Assembly: GCA_026874595.1 (NCBI GenBank)
Contig: CM049307.1
Coordinates: 29,613,079 to 29,677,078 of the forward strand
Reading direction: 5' to 3'
Source: Sipunculus nudus
Taxonomy: Eukaryota; Annelida; Sipuncula; Golfingiida; Sipunculidae
Length of the DNA: 64,000 bases
This document shows, one piece after another, positions 13,301 to 25,875 of the stretch (positions are counted from its first letter, which is position 1; the number at the start of each line of letters is the position of its first letter). The notes beneath the pieces are model-generated. The model was not told the origin of the DNA. It saw only the letters and a list, made by a program, of their open reading frames with translations, and made no database searches. Both the position numbers and the translations under genes were made by a program.

Positions 13301-14810
13301 ATTATTGTTATTTTATTCAAGATACAATCATGATCAGGCTACTCATAAAAAGATACAAACAAGTGAATTAGTTTAATCTGTTAATATCTTACCAAAACCA
13401 TGGTCATTCCTAATAGTACAAACTGAGTATCACTATTAACAGCAGTTTTCACTTTTCAGATAAATAATTATAATATAATTATTAACTGAAAGTGCCAGTA
13501 CTATTTATCACAAAGGGAATATACTGGACACATGGGAATTATTGGCATGGACGGTCCAGATGTCTAAATGTGATATGTCTGTGTACACTTAAATATTTTT
13601 TATTCCAGTTATCATCCCAGTAAAAGTTTCACATTTAAACAAACATTTGCACACCCATGTTGAAAGAAATCAATGTTTCAGTTGAACATGATATATACAA
13701 AACATTTGACATGAAACATCACTTTTGGGGCAGCTTGATAAATGATGCTGTTTGTTACTTATACTAGTTGTTATGCTGAACTTTAACTAATATTTGAAGT
13801 GTATAGTCAGATACATCATATCATATGGTCAGATCTCCTTCCATATGTTGTCTTGACCAATCTATCCTTTCGGAAAAGTTCTTCCATAAATAACTTTTCT
13901 CTATTCCCCTAACCTTAAATTTACATTAATATTGGCACACATGTTATCTTAACTTACTAAGCATTTAAATGGGGTGCTAATTAACCATGGGGTGGTCAAC
14001 CTTTAAAGATTGCCACAAATCAGTTCAAGAGAAACATGAGAATTTACATGTTTTACTGAGGGCTAAGGTTTAATAACAAAACTTACTTAAAAAAAGTTTC
14101 TCATATATCTGTCTGGTCAAAACAATGTGATAATTTCATTATTTCAAGTCATTTAATAACAATGAACACCCAATTACACATCATTTTTATTTAATGGACA
14201 ATCTACAATCATGTTCATAACAAGCTGTTACCATTGGTATATTATATAATGTCATATTGACAAATTTACTGCCTTTAATGCTGCAGCTGTTTCATGATCC
14301 TTGTGATGAGAATACTTAGAAATCAATGGGTGCATATGACCACCCTATCCCAATTTATGCAGCTTACTAATAAATTTATTCCAGCATGATGCCCGAAGTT
14401 ATAATGGTTAAGGGTTTATTCTGGCATATATTAAAATGACATTTCCATGGTGGAATAAAATTTTGGTGAGATGAGGAATGGAATGGAATAAACTGAACCA
14501 TTGCTTGTGTGTGTAACACAATTACTGAAGTTTGGCTATAATAAATTTATAATGATGTGGTCACATGGTGCATAGTGTGAAAGTTGACAAGCAGTTTCTG
14601 CATGTGCAGAAAAGCATAGAGAGCAACATGAAATAGTTACATGGGGGAAAATCACATGGTGTGTTCAAGAACAATTGCTCCTGTTAATACAAGCTTCTTT
14701 CAATTCAAAAATAAATTATCTATGCCAGTATAAATGTTTTCGTGAAAACATGTCATAACTGGAGTATGACCAAAGATTGTTTATCACAAGAAACAAGATT
14801 CTTTGCCTAC

Positions 14811-14928
14811 CTTCCTGCCTGTTCCACCACCAGACATTTTTAATGGCTGGTAAAACTTGGCGGCTTCTTGGCCCTCTGGTATATGTTTGGACAGGACAGG
14901 GTTTGTTGGGACTGCACCAACAGCTTTT
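14811..14928 (-). CDS. Exon 3 of the minus-strand PDZ gene (post-PDZ linker)
   Basis: Seen: minus-strand acceptor CTACCCTTCAG, 118 nt, donor AAG|GTAGGC. The first base completes an AGA arginine codon left open by exon 2, and 39 open codons follow, including KAVGAVPTNPVLSKHIPEG and AAKFYQPLKMSGGGTGRK. The exon leaves in phase 0. The matching exon of the plus-strand paralog (55019-55142) also starts with a single A and ends in phase 0, but its sequence is unrelated and proline-rich. In PDZ-LIM proteins the region after the PDZ is a poorly conserved linker, which fits. No ZM or LIM motif is visible. Confidence 0.8.
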
Positions 14929-15149
14929 CTGAAGGGTAGAAAATAGACATTATTATATGAAAAAGGCTGATAAAAGCTGTTTTTACAAAGAGAACTTGAC
15001 ATTACCAGTGAACATTTTCAAATGAAGTAACCAGTGCCCATTAGTCATGATGTTAAGTTAAGAATTTTAAAAAATAAGAAGAAAATTTCACAATTATAAC
15101 ACAAACGCAACCATTTAGATTAAGTAAAGTGCTCAGAACTTTTTAAACT

Positions 15150-16060
15150 AGTGACCCAAAATTGGGTCTCGATGCTCAGCTGAATTTATCTGTAGGGATA
15201 TTTTAAAGAATTTTTTCAGAATGATGGTTCTGTGACCTTAACTAATGACCTTGTGACCAAAACAATCTGAGAAAGTATTATCCTTGAAAATGCAGTAGTA
15301 AGATCATTGTAACAATCTTTAAAAAAAAGTAGGTCCAGTGACCTTGACCTCTGACCAGGTAACCTCAAATCTACAGATTTCCTCACTTTGGGCAAGTAAG
15401 CCATGTGTGAGAGACAGAAAGTTTGGGATGAAAAGTTTGATTTACAGTGCATCCATAATCTTTTTAAAGATGTGGCTCCTGTGATCTTCATCTTTGACCT
15501 CTAGACCCTGAAAATCAAAATGTTTCTTACTTAAGTGATTGGTCATTAATAAATCAAATTTTAAGCCAATCTGTCTATCCAAAGCATAATTATAATCCAT
15601 AAACTAATATGAAACCAATATGTCAAACTAAACTGGAGTTATCATCTGGAAACTAATTTGTGAACAGATGACCCCAGTGAACCTGATGTTGTGACCTCAA
15701 ATTCATATATGCTCTCCTCGTACTGCCAAGTCAGCCGAATGCAAAAGATGGATTGTTTGAGATGAAAAGCTTGGCTTAAAATTCAACCATAATATTTTTA
15801 AATAAGTGAGTCCTGTGACCTTCGACCTTTGACCCAAAAAATTATACATGCTTTTCCTTTGGTGGTGGGCCATATGTCAGTCAAGTTTGAAATCCACATG
15901 TCAATCCAACCTGGAATTATCATCTGGAAACACATTTGTGTGGATATATAGATGGACAAACAGACAGAGGAACAGATGGACAGAAAGGTGATTACTATAG
16001 GGCATCCACTTGTGATCAATAAGCACAACAGGTTTGAGGACACTAGATGTAATCAAAGTT
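15150..16060. repeat. Interspersed repeat with TGACCTTGACCTCTGACC modules
   Basis: Four to five degenerate units, each with a run of TGACC half-sites: GTGACCTTAACTAATGACC near 15233, GTGACCTTGACCTCTGACC near 15339, a CTTTGACCTCTAGACC-like variant near 15493 and a TTCGACCTTTGACCC-like variant near 15818. It ends in a degenerate GGACAnACAGA stretch. The same family recurs at 26960-27360. A 91-codon minus-strand frame here is repeat-derived. Confidence 0.75.
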
Positions 16061-16099
16061 TGGAAACTGACTTGATTGTTGTTATTTTATAGTAAAAAA

Positions 16100-16490
16100 A
16101 TAGAAAAAATATATTTGTAAAAATAAGAAAAAATACAGGTGGCACCACCAAAACTAGAAATTACAAAATTAGTCATGGTCAATAATTAAGGCAAGATTTA
16201 TGACGATCCATGCATTAATTAACAAGATGTTGGAGGTTTCGCATCAAATTTTTTAATATTCAGGGAGGGAGGGGGGTACTTACAAGCCCCATAGCTCAGA
16301 GCATATTGTTGCAGTGACATAATATCAGGTTTCTGAGGAGATTTTTTATGGACCTTCCTAGATTTTAAGTTACAGGCTTACAGGGCCTGAGATTAAGAGG
16401 CCTAGAGATTACTAATTGTGCCCTGCTAACGGCCAGCCAGACGGCACGATGACTTACAGTCAGCTGAGCTAAAAATTGTAATGAGGTGTC
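16100..16490. repeat. Single copy of the 338-bp repeat unit, ending GTCAGCTGAGCTAAAA
   Basis: It shares with the 23637-25647 array the order: ACAGGTGGCACCACCA, CATGCATTAA, AGCCCCATAGCTC, AGGTTTCTGAGGAG, TGGACCTTCC, TTGTGCCCTG, and a terminal CAGTCAGCTGAGCTAAAA at about 16457-16475. One unit only, with indels. Confidence 0.75.
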
Positions 16491-16535
16491 AGAGATGTAT
16501 TCATTTGAGCTTAAAATTTTAAATGTGGTATGTAC

Positions 16536-16536
16536 A

Positions 16537-16612
<76 letters not shown>

Positions 16613-16628
16613 ATATAATATAATATAT
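16536..16628. repeat. (AT)n microsatellite
   Basis: About 35 AT units with one TTAT interruption, passing into ATATA-ATATA pentamers at the right edge. Confidence 0.97.
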
Positions 16629-19084
16629 CATTTATGTGAATATTATGGTAAATTGTATGGACAGAATAGCCACATTCAGACAACGCAAGTAATGCTTCAA
16701 ACTATTTAAATATATTGCTTCAGAGAATGTTATTGTATTATGAGTACAATATCAGGTCAATACCATCTTGTGTACAATCTGAAAGAGCCAAACGCTTCTG
16801 AAAAGACTAATCTTGTTACCATCTGATTTGTCACATCTTAAAGCTTCAGATGTCATCATGTTGTTCACATACAAGTCAAGTAAAGTCCAGAAGGTTATTG
16901 GGGTGTTGAAGCTAATGGGGAGCCATAAGAATCTATTTATAAAAGAAGCTGTGGGACAATATTGCCAAAAAAAGGCTGCAAAGAGACAGACAGTGGATGA
17001 CAGACAGATGTGACACCATCTGCAGTATCCTAAAGGCAAAGAAAAACTGAACTCATCAGCTCATGCATTATATGCAAGCAGGTAAGGTCTAGTAAGAGCA
17101 CACAGGTCATCAGCTTACAGCACTTCACTGGATATATTATATATGATGTTATACTGAACATCCTTCCTAAATTTGTCTGGGGCATCGCTTAGGTACCTTT
17201 CTGTGATTTACTGAAATATGAACTATAATCAATAAACACACATTCTTTACATTAGCAAAACAAAAGCAAGATTGTTACAATAATAATCTGTATCTACGGC
17301 TGCTGTCTTTTTTAAAATAATCAGTCTGTTTTACTTGCTCTATTTTTCGTATCCGAGGGTTAAAAAACATATTTATTTAAACACAACAAGCTTTCTATAT
17401 CCCAGGAACAGATTTGTGTGTAAAAGTTTATGTTCTTACTCTCCTGGCTGGTTTGCCTTGCTGTTGTAAGGCCTGTGGCTGCACTGTAAAACCTTTTTGT
17501 ACCTTTGGTGATGCATCTGTTTTTCATCTAATGTATTTCAGGTAATGACTTGACAGGAAGGAGATAAATTGTAGATTAGTTGCTCCCTTCAGACCCCTGC
17601 TGGGACCAGGGTACTGGTTTGAGAGAGTCTTTAAAAACACCAACAACAGAGCGTGCCAGCACGGAAACAGCACACAAACTCCACCAACAGCTGGTCAAAA
17701 CCAGCCTTCCATGAAAACACTCTGTATCTTTTACCTTTGAACTGCTCCAATGGAACATGATATTACATGCTCAGCTTAACTGATGCATGATGGTTCAAAC
17801 CACCATGAAAAAGATGCTGTTCTCCCATCAAGTATAATACTTTTAGATCAGTGACTGACTTTTTTATCTGGTTTTCTGTATCCTGCTTTGATAACTCTTG
17901 TGAGAGATCAAAGCTCCAGATCCAGTGTATTCCAGTGTATCTTTTTTATAAAGGCTTCACCTTTCCCTATTTATACCCAGAAATTTGGTTAAGTTCTTAT
18001 ACATAGAGTTAAGTGCACTTTATCACCTTGATACACAAATGCTTTTTGCATTATTATTTCATAATACTCTGATAAACTTGTTTGTTTTTTTTTACACAGA
18101 ATTAATGTATATGTTCATCTCTTTGATATACTCTTCTATATAAATTCTGGTCAAATACTAGTGCTACCACTTTGCTTAGGATGTACAGGTAGTCCATAGA
18201 ACCTCCTGTTTATGTTAATCATGTTCATGCTTAGAACAAAACAGAGGTCTGGTTCATGCACCTAAAAGAAAACATCATTCTGATATCAAGCATTTCTTGT
18301 AAACTTATATTTTTTTTCATGAAATTCAGCTCACTGGTATCTGAAAATAAAGAAAGCTTATTGCTGATCTATTAGTACAGATAATTTCATGTCTGACTGT
18401 AGTGACACTAAAAACAGCCAGGGACGCCAGTTTTTCATCCTGTCCAGCTTTTCATGATACCAGGAACAGTTCTTGCAAACCTGCATGTGTAATAAACATA
18501 CACAAACTACAAGTCCACTTGTCTCTCCTCAATAATTACATTTTGCCTGTCATTAACCTAGTGGCTTTAAGTAATTTGTACATAATAACATCAATCATAC
18601 AACACACTGATAAAGAGTGTTGTGTATGAGTGAAGTGTTTTGGAGGCAAGTGGCAGAGCATGCATCTCCTTCTGAGAGCACTAAACTACCCAGCATCATC
18701 AAAGAACACAGGGCCAGCAGCCCATGTGCAGCAAAGCACCCTACCAGGGATTCCTAATTGAAAACAGGGGTTTCCTAACATGCAAAGTTGGTAAAAATTA
18801 ATAAGACAAACTACCCAGGTCACAATTAGTTCTACCCTAATGGCCAATTACTACAAAACTCCTGCTGGTGACCATCAAACCCATACTTCCTGTGAACAGG
18901 TGAGAAACCAGTCGAAACATTAACAGACCTTTTCAGAATAAATAATTTAATGAAAACTAGTTATATAAAAAATTATTTTCAGATATTATGATATTAATGT
19001 GGTTTCTCAAATTTTACTGTGCATCTCTAGGAAATCACAGCTGATATTTATGCAAGTTAAATCCAAGACTAAATTAAAACTGAC

Positions 19085-19236
19085 CTTTCCAGTGTAAGTA
19101 GCAGAGTATCCCCGGCATCTTGTATAATATCCAAGGCTTGTTGATATGTCAGACTTGATGTTGGTATATCCCCTATTTCTGTGACTTCATCTCCATTCCT
19201 CAGGCCTATTTTGTGTGCTGGGCTGGCAGGGGTCAC
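19085..19236 (-). CDS. Exon 2 of the minus-strand PDZ gene (second half of PDZ)
   Basis: Seen: minus-strand acceptor AATATTTTAG, 152 nt, donor AAAG|GTCAGT; enters in phase 0, leaves after two bases (AG) of an arginine codon. The 50 codons begin VTPASPAHKIGLRNGDEV, a standard PDZ betaC-betaD stretch (P/G-S-P-A-x-x-x-G-L-x-x-G-D-x-V), followed by SSLTYQQALDIIQDAG (helix alphaB) and LLLTLER (betaF). Tyr69 occupies the first helix-alphaB position that reads ligand position -2. The exon has exactly the length and phases of exon 2 of the plus-strand paralog (54492-54643). The two halves together give one complete PDZ of about 85 residues. Confidence 0.92.
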
Positions 19237-20286
19237 CTAAAATATTAAATGTTTTGTTCAAATTTCATTTTGAGACAAGTCAAGAGACTGAAAGAGTAAA
19301 AATGAGACTTCCCCTTAATGTTTTCTTAGTATTGTGAGGTCAGAGAGTTCTTCGTAAGTGGTCATGATGGAGAATGCAAAACTTCTCTGTTTTCTTCACG
19401 TCTTAAATAAGGTAATATGTGCATGGTGTTGACTAAAGGAAGTTTCTGCTGATAGAAAAACAGAAATAACTGCATATATTACAATCAGTACAATATTAGT
19501 GTACTGTACACCTGAATACATGTATTTGGCTGATGATAGTATGATGGTTGACAATGTAAATAATATAAGATTTTAATGTGTTTTTTTTCTTTTGCCTATA
19601 CTTCATGTAAAAATTATTTGCTATTTTGCTAATTATTGCATATTTTGCTCTAAGATCTGTTTAATTTGACTGAAGTCTGCCACTTCTGTCTACCGGTCTC
19701 TTTTTCTCTACAAGTGTGCTGTACCTGCCCTGCATGCGAGATAATTCCCGTGCTGTAATAGTGCTTTGGTGAACCAACAAGATGAGGAGATAATAATATA
19801 CACATCCTGTTAACATTAGCATCCCCTGCTATCCCCACCATTAGGGTTTGAGATACCACATGAACCTACATGCTAGCTGGCAGGGGCAAATAATGATCTG
19901 TAGTCTTAGGAAGTAAAGTCAGCTACCCTAGGAGGGCTCACCAGGGTGGGGTGGCCAGAAGTATTTATTCAGCTTGTCCAGCAATGCAAACTTCTTATTA
20001 TAGATTTATATTATTCAGTTGGCCTATCTCTTGATATGATATAGGGTGATAATTATTTTGAACTTTATTCCACTGCGTCACACTAAATTATGTACAAACC
20101 CGGAGATAGCAGTTTGAAATCAATACTGACTTCAAGTGTAAAAGTAGTGAACTAGGATAAAATTGAAATCATGCAGCCATCTAAGTTCAACTGTACTTTT
20201 TGCAAGTTATTTTTCATTAAACTAAAATTAAGGTGATCTTAGGACCTGGGACAGCTTTACACCATACCACGGTTCTGAATGATATT

Positions 20287-21236
20287 AATAACAAGTGACC
20301 CATGGGTCATGACGATCAGCTGACTAGGAAGACATTCACTTAAGGAATTTTATCATCTGAATACCACATTTTGTAGGTGGTATCCCCATTCAACTGTTAA
20401 ATTTCTTCAAAATCAACAAGAAGAAAAAGTTTCATGATAATATGTCAAACTATTCCCATGAAATATAGCCTTTTTGTATGCAGTCAACTGAGCTAAAAAT
20501 GACCATGCACATTTTTTAACGACATCCCTGGATATCAAGACAGAAGATTCTAGGTCCAACTGGAAGGTTTTCTTTCTGTCTGACTATCTGGTTGCTTAAA
20601 ATGTTTTTGGCCACTTATACAGGTCACCATGACCTTATTTAAGGTTTCAATGGAGATTACCCAAGAAGTTTTTGCTGGTAGCACAAAAAATATGTATCAC
20701 CATGACCTAATTTCAGGTTTCCATTCAGATTATCCAAGACTTCCCTGTATATTAACTTAGAACATTCTAGGGATAGCAGATACAATTTGGCCCATCTGAT
20801 TTTCAGGGAACTAAAAATCATGTTTTTGGTCTATAGCTGACAAAATATAGGTCACAATGACCTAATTTCAGGTTTCTATGCAGATTTACACAGGACCTGA
20901 CTGAATGTCATGTTAGAAGATTCAAGGCCTAGCTGATACAATTTGTATCAAGTCTGACTGGGTACAAAAATAAAGTTTTTAGCCTGTAGTTCACATAATA
21001 TAGGTCACCATGACCTAATATCCGGTTTTCAAGAAGACTGGCCTAGGATCTCCCTTGATGTACAGTTAGAAGTTTCTAGGTCTAACGGTTTATGATTTGT
21101 GCTCTGTTAACGGACAAACTTCTTTTTCTGAAGGTCTCAAAAATAGAAAAAAATGGATGGACGCACAGCAAGACAGACAGACGATGGACGAAGTATAATG
21201 GCTATAGCTCAGATGACTCAGTCAGCTGAGCTAAAA
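20287..21236. mobile_element. Non-autonomous repeat element with internal 153-bp tandem modules
   Basis: Starts AACAAGTGACCCATGGGTC then GACGATCAGCTGAC and ends ATGACTCAGTCAGCTGAGC. The ends share CAGCTGACT in inverted orientation, suggesting short degenerate inverted termini. Internal modules repeat about every 153 bp; each begins with an AGGTCAnnATGACCT-type site and contains TAATTTCAGGTTTC and GAAGATTC-type text. The penultimate part is a GGACGCACAGCAAGACAGAC-like stretch. The same ends delimit 23637-25647. No coding frame; class uncertain. Confidence 0.65.
20621..21016. promoter_or_regulatory. Three perfect palindromic estrogen-response-element-type sites
   Basis: AGGTCACCATGACCT at 20621-20635, AGGTCACAATGACCT at 20849-20863 and AGGTCACCATGACCT at 21002-21016. 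Each is AGGTCA-N3-TGACCT, the textbook palindromic steroid-receptor (ER-type) element. A degraded fourth copy (TATCACCATGACCT) lies near 20695. Sequence match only; they sit in a repeat, so function is not implied. Confidence 0.6.
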
Positions 21237-23636
21237 TAGAAGTATCTAAATACTTAACTGTGTCTCAGCCTTTAATGGGAGTGAACTGAGCTGGGTCATA
21301 GCCATGTCACTGAAAGCTGTTAAACATTGTACCTAAGTGTTCATGAGCTGAAATTTTATGTCATAGTCATTTAAGTGGAAGAGGTCAAGTTTTGTACAAA
21401 TATTGAGTGTGGATTTGGTAGAGACTGTGAAAGCCAAGAAATGGAAGAAAATGAGAAGCAAATCCTGAAACAAACAAGGAAAGAACCAGATGTGACTTAA
21501 TCAGAGAGATACACATCTATATGAAAAAAGATAAATCATGATACAGGACATAATAATATGAAAAAGACTCTTCCTTGGATTACATTTTCTGCCAGAAGAA
21601 GAAAATGTATGTCAGGATCATCAAAACATGCAAACACAGCAGTGTCTATAGTCTAAGAAATACAGAGCTTAAAACTTGAGATACGGCATGAAAACTGAGA
21701 ACCTTTACCTCTGTATTATATGAATCTTGTATTTCAGAGTAGGTTTTGTATTTTGTCTGTTTTCCTGATTCTACCAATCACAAGGTCTGGCATCTTGATT
21801 AGTTATTTTTGGCCTTGGCAATATTCAGGTAACCAACTCAGGTGTTTGCTAATTTGGCTAGCTGGGATTAAGATTATATTAAACATCTGTTTTCATCAAA
21901 TATCAAATTGCCCTGCACGCTATTCCGTTAGCATCTTATATTTTCCCTGGAAGCCCCATGATTGAAGCTGAAAATGTTGGTTACACCTTCAAGGTTTATT
22001 GTAATACCTCCTGACAGCTGGCCTCCAGGTGTGCACTCAACACTAAATGTACTGGATTACAACTCTGACAACTGATCACTTTTTGCACTTAAGTCCTTGT
22101 TATCTCAGCAACTTGTTTGTAGGTCTGTACAGTTCCATGTAAGAAACTTAGAATTTCTTTTGGTAAGGGTTTCTACATAAATGCACATCACATCCAGATG
22201 TAAAATCATGCTGGTAGTCAGAAAAGTCAAAGGTCAAGGTCACATAATCATGGCAGTGTACTCAATTCAAGGCAAAAGCTTACCTGAGGATAAACTGCTG
22301 AGTGAGGAAAGCAAGCTCTTATTATATAAATACCTTAAAATAATATACAGACATGATTTTGTCAAATGTAATATTTTACACTTCAGACTTAATATAAACA
22401 AGGGATTGATGGGTCACGGCGCTCAGCTGATTGGACAGTTATAACTGCATCTCCATAGAGTTTTTGAAGTTGCAATAAAAATATTATCCTTAGTGCTCAG
22501 GAACTGGGGCTCAATGACAGGGGGGGGGGAGAGTTACAACACCTTTGGATATAAAACAGAACATGGAATTAAATTCAAATATAAATTCTGAATATTTAAA
22601 TTGATTCACAAATCTTAATTATCAACATTTATACTTAAATTAGTCAGGTAACATCACATTATGCACACAGATATATTTTTTAAATTTGCAAAGCAATATA
22701 TATATATTTATGAAAATAACACTCAAGAATTCACAATTTTAAATTGCACCTTTATTTATCCATGATTTGTTTCATATATTATCAAATTATGCCTACTGGT
22801 GGGCTAAATAATACTTTGTTGAATTATTTAAAAGGAAACAGTTTTTTTTAAAAATGCTACATCAGAACAATGTGGCATCTCTTAGATTACTTCTTGAATT
22901 AATATTTCAAGAAAAGTTGTGCACATTGGATCAAAAACAGCTTTACATTTAAAGAAATACAGTTGACAATAACAAACCATGTATTGCAATATAATTGGTG
23001 ATGGTGGTGGGACGGGGGGGGGGGGGGGGGATGTTAGGATAGGGCCCATGAGAATAAGTGAATGTTTATCACAGCAGCGGTGGTCTGCCAGTGCTGCATC
23101 ACTAATAAGGTTACGTAGGCAAGGCTGTAGTGAGCAAGAGTGGGGTCTTGGATATACAAAATGCAAATACATTAGAGCATCTGAAAAACTTCAATAATTA
23201 TAATAATTTTTACTTTCAAATTTCAGAATTCAACAGATTAAATCCACATGAATCCCGGCTGTGAAAAACAAATTAAATATACTTAAGAGAAAAAAATGTG
23301 CCATGGTCAAATTATGACAAAACTTAAGGTACCAATTTTATATTTTTTGCAAATATTTTAAAAAATTTAAAAGAATTTGATCTAATTTTGGGTATACAAT
23401 TAAATTTTGATTAATTAAAGTTATATTAATGAAAAAAAGTCCCTAGCTTTTACATTTTTTTGTGTTAAGTGACCAAATATTTTTCCTGATTTTTTACAAA
23501 GTGCAATATGTTTGAGCTCATAACTTTTTAAAATTATATAACACAGACCTCATTTCTGGCATGTACATAGGAAATATATAGAGGAATGTGATGAGTGGTT
23601 TTGATATTAGGCAGTCCTGAAGTGTGAAAATAGGTT

Positions 23637-25647
23637 TTTAACAAGTGACCCATGGGTCATGACGCTCAGCCAACTGACATGTTGATAATATTTCCTTGCA
23701 CAGGCAACTAAATAAGATAATGTAGGTGGCATCATAGTTCATGCATATTAGCTCAAGTTCATCAAGACCCAAAAGCAAACTACATTGGACGACAATCCAT
23801 CAAGCCTTTCATGAGGAATCAGGCAATTTGTGTGTAATTTGCATTTTTTCTGGGGTGCTAAAATATGCCCCGAAACTTGGAAATTTTACGTCACAGTGAC
23901 CTAATTTCATGTTTCTGAGGAGAACTTTAGAGGAACTCTCAGGATGTCAAGTAAGAAGATTCTATGTCCAATGGTTATGATTTGTGCCTTGCTTTGGTAT
24001 CAAATTTTTATTATTCTGGGGGTGCTTATAAGCCCCATAGCTTGGAGCATATGGTTAACAGAGACCTAATTTCAGAAGACTTTTCATGGACCTCCCTGGA
24101 TGTCATGTTAGAAGATTCTAGGTACAGTGGTTATGATTTTTGCCCTGTTAACAGACAACTCCATCTTTAAAGGTTTCAAAAGTATCAAAAGAAAATTCTT
24201 AACAATTTTTAAAGTCCAGATGGCACCACAAGTCTGCAGAAAATGATTGAACACCCCATGATCACTATGCATGCAAAGAATGATGGTGATGATTGCATTA
24301 GTTGTTCAGATAATAGAGCTTTTGTATCAAATTCTTAATTTTTTGGCTACAAATTGTGAGCCCTATAGCTTTGAGGATATGGGTGACAGAGACCTAGTGT
24401 CTGGTTTCTTTGGAATCTTTTCATGGACCTCCCTTGATGTCAAGTTGGAAGATCCGAGGTCCAGTGATTACGATCTGTGCCCTGTTAACTGGAGACCACA
24501 TCATTAAAGGTCTCAAGAATAGGGGAAAAAATCTGTAAAAAAAAAGAAAATCTAGGTGGTACCACAAGTCTGCAGAAAATGATTAAACACCCCATGATCA
24601 ATATGCATGCAAAGAATCATGGTGATCAATCCATTAGTTGTTCAGATACTTGAGCTTTTGTGTCAAATTTTCCATTAATTTTTGCATTATTCTGGGGGCT
24701 ACTTAGGAGCACTATAGCTCGAAGCATATGGGTAACAGAGACCTAATTTTAATTTTTTTTGGAGACTTTTCATGGACCTTCCAGGATATAAAGTTGAAAG
24801 ATTCTAGGTCAAGTGATTACAATTTGTGCTCTGTTAACAGATGACCACATCTTTAAAGGTCTCAAAAACAGAGAAACCAAAATCCTGTTAACAGATGAAG
24901 GCATCTTTTAAAGTCTCAAAAATAGAGAAAAAAATCGGTAAAAAATAAAAAAATACAGGTGGCGCCACCAGTCCGCAGAAACTGATGAAACATTCCATGA
25001 CCAATATCAATGCAAATAATCATGGTGATAAATGCATTAGTTGTTCAGATACTTGAGCAATTGTGTCAAATTTTCCATTATTCTGAGGGATACTTCGAAG
25101 CCCCATATCTCAGAGGTTTTGGGCAACAGAGACCTAATTTTAGGTTTCAAAGGAGACTTTTTCAGGGCCTCCCTGCATGTCAAGATAGAAGATTCTAGGT
25201 CTTGTTGTTACGATTTGTGCCTTGTTAACAGATGAAGGCATCTGTTAAGGTCTCAAAAATAGAGAAAAAAAATCGTAAAAAATTGAAAAAATACAGGTGG
25301 TGTCACCAGTCTGCAGGAACTGATGAAACACTCCATGATCAATATGCATGCAAAGAATCATGGTGATCAATGCATTAGTTGTTCAGATACTTGAGTTTTT
25401 GTATCAAATTTTCCATTATTCTGGGGGGGGGGTACTTTGGAGCCCCATAGCTCGAAAAATAAGGGTAACAGAGACCTAATTTCAGGTTTCCTAGGAGATT
25501 ATTTATGGACCTCTATGGATATTAAGTTAGAAGATTCCAGGAGCAGCGGTTACGATTTGTGCCTGGTTAACGGACGGACAGACAGATGGACGCTGGACAA
25601 AGGGTAATTGCTATAGCTCAGATGACTTTCAGTCAGCTGAGCTAATA
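23637..25647. repeat. 338-bp tandem array within a repeat element
   Basis: Begins TAACAAGTGACCCATGGGTC and ends CAGTCAGCTGAGCTAA, the same ends as 20287-21236. Between them about five units repeat; the landmark AGGTGGnnnCACCA recurs at about 24221, 24557, 24960 and 25298 (spacings 336, 403, 338). The 403-bp unit contains a local duplication of the TTAACAGATGA...GTCTCAAAAA segment at about 24840-24930. Each unit carries CATGCATGCAAAGAAT-like, AGCCCCATAGCTC, ACAGAGACCTAATTT and GATTTGTGCCCTGTTAAC-like blocks. Small plus-strand frames with shared peptides are by-products of the array. Confidence 0.88.
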
Positions 25648-25689
25648 AAAAATTGATTTTTTCCTTAATTTCTCAAAGGAATGAAGTTG

Positions 25690-25875
25690 CCAAGACCAAG
25701 TTTTCAGCTTCGTAGGAGATCTTGCAGACATCTAACAATATGGCGAATTTTGGATTCCTAGGTCTTATGCTTTCAAAACGTGCCACATCTATTGACGAAC
25801 GGACAGATGGACGGACGACGGACAATGGACCACGACTAGAGCTCAGATGACTTATAGTCAGCTGAGCTAAAAATC
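25690..25875. repeat. Truncated copy of the CAGCTGAGC-ended element
   Basis: Contains GAACGGACAGATGGACGGAC followed by AGCTCAGATGACTTATAGTC and AGCTGAGCTAAA, the 3' part of the element that ends the preceding array. It starts about 40 bp after that array. Confidence 0.7.

Larger units (their letters stand above)
3091..14810 (-). other. Intron 3 of the minus-strand PDZ gene, or intron plus undetected exons
   Basis: 11.7 kb between proposed exons 3 and 4. Apart from the repeats listed separately (3480-4160, 4985-5195, 6368-6428, 9270-10256, 10302-10380) I see AT-rich unique-looking sequence without long open frames. A degenerate 10-12-bp repeat of the TTTTGGTAACT type lies at about 12825-12895. 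A 30-nt stretch at 13077-13106 has splice signals on both sides (see findings). No cysteine/histidine spacing of a LIM domain was seen. Confidence 0.4.
14929..19084 (-). other. Intron 2 of the minus-strand PDZ gene
   Basis: 4156 bp. It carries the GTGACCTTGACC-type repeat (15150-16060), a single repeat unit (16100-16490) and an AT microsatellite. From 16640 to 19084 I see only unique-looking AT-rich sequence; short frames around 16750-17040 occur on both strands without recognisable motifs. Confidence 0.7.

Noticed and set aside
16752-17039. Overlapping frames of 66 and 95 codons on opposite strands
   Set aside because: No motif, no splice context, and neither is phase-linked to the PDZ gene exons.
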